This document shows, in pieces, positions 4,801 through 7,618 of a stretch of 7,618 nt of DNA. The number at the start of each line of letters is the position of its first letter. The first letter of the stretch is position 1. The notes beneath the pieces are model-generated. The model did not search any database, was not told where the DNA came from, and saw only the letters and a list, made by a program, of their open reading frames with translations. A program made the position numbers and the translations under genes. The stretch comes from Spirochaetota bacterium (GTDB lineage: Bacteria; Spirochaetota; JAHITG01), in contig JAHITG010000457.1 in the NCBI GenBank assembly GCA_018817865.1, positions 1-7,618 on the forward strand, written 5' to 3'.

Positions 4801-6600
4801 ATGACAGATCTTGAGAAACTCAATTTGTCGGATGAGTTAAAAAACAAAATTAAAGAATGGACGGATAAAGGATATGATGAACAGACCCGAAAAGAGATCA
4901 CAGACCTCATCGCAAAAAATGACGAAAAAGAACTGACGGACAGATTCTACAAAGATATGGAATTCGGGACCGGAGGATTACGCGGTGTGATAGGAGCCGG
5001 AACCAATAGAATGAATAAATATAATGTATGGAAAGCCACCCAGGGCCTGGCCAATTACCTGAAAGAGCAATTCACTGATAATATCAGCGTAGCCATTGCT
5101 TATGATTCACGTAATTTTTCCGAATCATTCTCTCTTGAAACTGCCCTGGTCTTTGCCGGCAACAATATCAAGGTACACCTTTTTGAATCTTTAAGGCCTA
5201 CACCCATGCTCTCATTTACCGTAAGACATCTGAAAGTCAATGCAGGAATAGTCATCACTGCCAGTCATAATCCTCCTGAATATAACGGATACAAGGTCTA
5301 CTGGCAGGATGGAGGACAGATCGTCCCTCCTCATGATAAAAGTATCATTGAACACGTAAAAAAAGTAACAGCTATTAACTCGATCAAACATATATCCCGC
5401 GAAGAAGCTGAAAAAAATGGCCTTCTTCAGATCATTGGTAAAGAAGTAGACAAAGCGTATTATGAAAAAGTCCGCGCCCTCTCCATAAATCCCGAAATTA
5501 TTGAAAAAGTGGCTGATGATATTAAGATCGTTTTTACACCGATCCACGGATCCGGAAACATCCCTGTACGAACCGCCCTGGCCAATGCGGGATTTAAAAA
5601 CGTCTTTATTGTAAAGGAACAGGAAAAACCGGACGGTAATTTTCCAACAGTAAAATCCCCCAACCCGGAAGAAGCTGCTACCCTGGAGTACGGCCTGAAA
5701 CTATGCAAAGAAAAAGATGCCGATCTTCTTTTAGCCACAGATCCTGACAGTGACCGGGTAGGTGCAGCCGTAAAGAATGAAAACGGAGATTTTGAACTTC
5801 TCAACGGGAACCAGATCGCTTCGTTATTAACTCATTATATTCTATCTCAATTAAAAGAAAAGAACCGTCTTCCTGAAAACGGATTGATCATCAAGACGAT
5901 CGTTACTACGGATCTGATCACCAATATTGCTGATGATTTTCACATCCCTACGGAAGAAGTCCTGACAGGATTTAAATATATTGGCGAAAGGATAAAAATA
6001 TATGAAGATCTGAAAAATGAGGGAAAACCCTCCAAACAGTATATTTTCGGAGGAGAAGAAAGCTATGGCATGCTGGCAGGGGACTTTGTAAGAGACAAGG
6101 ATGCTGTTATCTCTGCAAATTTTATTGCTGAGATGGCTGCCTATTTGAAATTTAATAATAAATCCATCCTCCAATACCTGGATGAGATCTATTCCCAATA
6201 CGGATACTATAAAGAGATACTGAAATCCATTACCATGAAAGGAGTCGACGGCCTTGATAAGATCAAAAAAATAATGGAAACCTTCCGTAATGATCCTCCT
6301 AACACTATTAATGACATGAAGATCATGAAAATCGCGGACCTTCAAAAAGGAATCCTGTATGATGTAACCTCAAAAAAGGAAGAAAAAAAATATAACCTCC
6401 CTTCATCCGATGTACTGATCCTTTTTCTTGAAAATAATTTCAAGATCACCATGAGGCCTTCAGGAACTGAGCCCAAGATCAAGTTTTATATTGTAGGATC
6501 TGAAAAAGATGCAAGCAACCTGGAAGAGACTAAAAAGAGAGTAAATACAGGGATAGACAGTACAACTGAAAAATTTCTGGAACTGGTGCATCAGATTTGA
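4801..6600 (+). CDS. Alpha-D-phosphohexomutase (phosphoglucomutase/phosphomannomutase, PgcA-like)
   Basis: A 599-residue cytosolic phospho-sugar mutase that, by family, interconverts hexose 6- and 1-phosphates through a phosphoserine enzyme and a bisphosphate intermediate. It would feed nucleotide-sugar, cell-envelope or glycogen pathways. All four active-site loops are present: phosphoserine Ser155 in TASHNPPEYNGYKVYW, the Mg-binding DPDSDR with Asp314, Asp316 and Asp318, the sugar-specificity loop GGEESYG (417-423) and the phosphate-binding RPSGTEPKIKFY (552-563). FGTGGLRGVIGAGTNRMN near residue 55 resembles Bacillus PgcA and the eukaryotic PGM2 branch, whose members include phosphoglucomutase and phosphopentomutase. 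Glucose versus mannose versus pentose preference cannot be settled from sequence. Start 4801 is chosen because it follows AAGGAG and the promoter; the longer frame from GTG 4750 would add 17 residues encoded inside the promoter. It is followed at 42 nt by the TPR-like gene with no terminator seen. Confidence 0.95.
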   Translation: MTDLEKLNLSDELKNKIKEWTDKGYDEQTRKEITDLIAKNDEKELTDRFYKDMEFGTGGLRGVIGAGTNRMNKYNVWKATQGLANYLKEQFTDNISVAIAYDSRNFSESFSLETALVFAGNNIKVHLFESLRPTPMLSFTVRHLKVNAGIVITASHNPPEYNGYKVYWQDGGQIVPPHDKSIIEHVKKVTAINSIKHISREEAEKNGLLQIIGKEVDKAYYEKVRALSINPEIIEKVADDIKIVFTPIHGSGNIPVRTALANAGFKNVFIVKEQEKPDGNFPTVKSPNPEEAATLEYGLKLCKEKDADLLLATDPDSDRVGAAVKNENGDFELLNGNQIASLLTHYILSQLKEKNRLPENGLIIKTIVTTDLITNIADDFHIPTEEVLTGFKYIGERIKIYEDLKNEGKPSKQYIFGGEESYGMLAGDFVRDKDAVISANFIAEMAAYLKFNNKSILQYLDEIYSQYGYYKEILKSITMKGVDGLDKIKKIMETFRNDPPNTINDMKIMKIADLQKGILYDVTSKKEEKKYNLPSSDVLILFLENNFKITMRPSGTEPKIKFYIVGSEKDASNLEETKKRVNTGIDSTTEKFLELVHQI

Positions 6601-6642
6601 CATTCTTTACTGTTAGACGTTTCCTGTAAAATTTTTTATTTT

Positions 6643-6912
6643 ATGGTAAAAATCTCAAAAAAAGAGAGAGCAGAACTTATCAGAAAAGGCAACCGTCTTT
6701 TTAATGATGGCAAGATAGAAAAAGCATCCAGAATCTTTGAAACCGTGCAGTATATCGACGGCCTGATCCGTGTTGGTGACCATTATTATGCAAAAAAAGA
6801 ACTGGTAAATTCCCTGATCTATTATAAAAAAGCAAATTATCAGAAAAGGATAGAGCAGCTGGCTCCTGAGATCGCCTCTATCTGTAAAGCATGGATCGCT
6901 GAGGGAGAATAA
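6643..6912 (+). CDS. Small TPR-like protein of unknown function
   Basis: A complete 89-residue soluble protein with no signal peptide or membrane segment. It is basic and helical. Residues about 12-65 read as TPR-like helix pairs: KGNRLFNDGKIEKASRIF, then GLIRVGDHYYAKKELVNSL and IYYKKANYQKRIEQ, with the small/large residue spacing of tetratricopeptide repeats. Proteins of this pattern (RLFN-G-EKA-RIF, then DGL-RVGD-YY) are familiar to me from spirochaetes, where they are annotated only as hypothetical or TPR; I cannot verify this here. A protein-protein contact role is likely, with no catalytic residues seen. The ATG has no clear Shine-Dalgarno but is the only usable start. The gene ends 5 nt before a response regulator start, so the two are very probably co-transcribed and perhaps act together. 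The real coding call is supported by codon pattern and tight spacing. Confidence 0.82.
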   Translation: MVKISKKERAELIRKGNRLFNDGKIEKASRIFETVQYIDGLIRVGDHYYAKKELVNSLIYYKKANYQKRIEQLAPEIASICKAWIAEGE

Positions 6913-6917
6913 AAAGA

Positions 6918-7618
6918 ATGGCTGAAACTACTATCCTAATAATTGATGATGAAGAACTCATCAGAAAAGTACTGGATGTAAAGCTTAAATCGCTGGATTA
7001 TAACACCTTATTAGCCAAAGACAGCTTAGAGGCTTTTAAGCATTTAGAAAAACATAAAGTGGATATTATCTTCTGCGATGTCTTTCTTCCGGGAATGAAC
7101 GGATTCGAGATCCTGAAAGAGATCAAGAAAAAATATAAGGACCAGATCATTACCATAATCATGACAGCCTATGCCAATCTTAAAACGGCTGTCAAAGCAT
7201 TTGAATACGGGGCCTTTGACTATCTAATAAAACCGTTCACAATGGAAGAGATCCCTTATATTCTGAACAAAGCACTCAAATTTAAAAAACTCCTTAATGC
7301 CTCAAAAAAAACCGGGAATGAGAAGTCATCCCGATTTTCAGAGATAATCGGCGTTAGTGATTATATATTAGACCTGAAAAAACAGCTGAATTCTATTATT
7401 AGTGAACCCTCTCCCTGTTTAATCAGTGGTGAATCCGGTACAGGGAAAAAATATATCGCAAAAGTAATAGCAAACCATTTCACCAGCCATAAGAAGGATG
7501 ATTTCTACTATGCTAATCTCCTGAGCTTTAATAAAAACAAAGAGCAGCTTGTTGATACGATCTTTAACCAGGATTTTATTAAACTATATAAAACGAATAT
7601 TGTGATCATTGATAACAT
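6918..7618 (+). CDS. Response regulator with receiver and degenerate NtrC-type AAA+ domain (partial)
   Basis: The first 233 codons are visible; the gene runs off the right edge. Residues 1-122 form a complete receiver domain: acidic pair Asp10-Asp11 in ILIIDDEE, phospho-acceptor Asp54 in IIFCDVFLPGMNG, Thr83 in IMTAYA and Lys105 in YLIKPF, so it should accept phosphate from a histidine kinase. After a linker, residues 142-233 begin an NtrC-like AAA+ domain (SEIIGVSDYILDLKKQL) with perfect Walker A GESGTGK (171-177). From there it departs from sigma-54 activators. The span from the Walker A Lys to the Walker B Asp is 55 residues against 65 in E. coli NtrC, the GAFTGA loop is absent, and Walker B reads IVIIDN in place of the usual L-F-L-D-E. 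A DNA-binding C-terminus cannot be seen. The ATG follows the TPR-like gene by 5 nt; GAGGGAG about 10 nt upstream can serve as ribosome site. Confidence 0.92.
   Translation, partial: MAETTILIIDDEELIRKVLDVKLKSLDYNTLLAKDSLEAFKHLEKHKVDIIFCDVFLPGMNGFEILKEIKKKYKDQIITIIMTAYANLKTAVKAFEYGAFDYLIKPFTMEEIPYILNKALKFKKLLNASKKTGNEKSSRFSEIIGVSDYILDLKKQLNSIISEPSPCLISGESGTGKKYIAKVIANHFTSHKKDDFYYANLLSFNKNKEQLVDTIFNQDFIKLYKTNIVIIDN

Noticed and set aside
5212..6345. Minus-strand open frames of 111-164 codons inside the mutase gene.
   Set aside because: They lie wholly opposite the conserved active-site motifs of the mutase; translations are Phe/Ser/Arg-rich with no recognisable domain.
6597..6632. TTGACA overlapping the mutase stop with TAAAAT downstream, as an internal promoter for the TPR-like gene.
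   Set aside because: The spacer is 24 nt, far from 16-18, and no -10 lies at the proper distance.
6598..6645. The mutase and the TPR-like gene are in the same frame with no stop between TGA 6598 and ATG 6643, suggesting readthrough or a broken fusion.
   Set aside because: Fourteen codons without a stop is likely by chance, the mutase ends at its normal C-terminus, and no readthrough signal is visible.

Overview
The window is about 7.6 kb of AT-rich (roughly 40% GC by eye), densely packed bacterial chromosome with housekeeping-type content. I see no phage genes, transposase, CRISPR array, tRNA or rRNA. The small TPR-like protein at 6643-6912, the gene complement and the base composition remind me of a spirochaete or a similar Gram-negative lineage. 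That is recollection of family resemblance, not a database result, and I hold it at about 0.4.

Left half, minus strand, read right to left: a cytosolic glycerophosphodiester phosphodiesterase (4623-3868), nicotinamidase pncA (3843-3229) and nicotinate phosphoribosyltransferase pncB (3202-1745). Gaps of 24-26 nt make this a probable operon behind one good sigma-70 promoter (4657-4629). PncA converts nicotinamide to nicotinate and PncB converts nicotinate to nicotinate mononucleotide, the first two steps of Preiss-Handler NAD salvage. After a 197-bp intergenic region, a second unit begins with a membrane-anchored, periplasmic S41 (CtpA-type) protease (1546-146). Three bases later starts a DUF4159-type secreted protein that is cut by the left edge (142-1). 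The 197-bp region holds two degenerate copies of a palindromic repeat, a terminator-like structure and a candidate promoter.

Right half, plus strand: an alpha-D-phosphohexomutase (PgcA-like, 4801-6600), a small TPR-like protein (6643-6912) and, 5 nt further on, a response regulator that runs off the right edge (6918-7618). The last has a complete receiver domain followed by an NtrC-type AAA+ domain with an intact Walker A. The stretch where the sigma-54-contacting GAFTGA loop should be is missing, and the Walker B Glu is replaced by Asn.

The two halves diverge from 4624-4800. This region carries back-to-back promoters, each with a perfect TTGACA -35, on either side of a perfect 28-bp inverted repeat with a 5-nt loop. 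The minus promoter sits so close to the phosphodiesterase ATG that its mRNA should be leaderless or nearly so. The plus promoter shows that the mutase starts at ATG 4801, not at the longer in-frame GTG/ATG.

I found no obviously new multi-gene system. The best leads are the degenerate receiver-AAA+ protein, the hairpin between the two promoters, the predicted leaderless gene and the repeat at the end of pncB.
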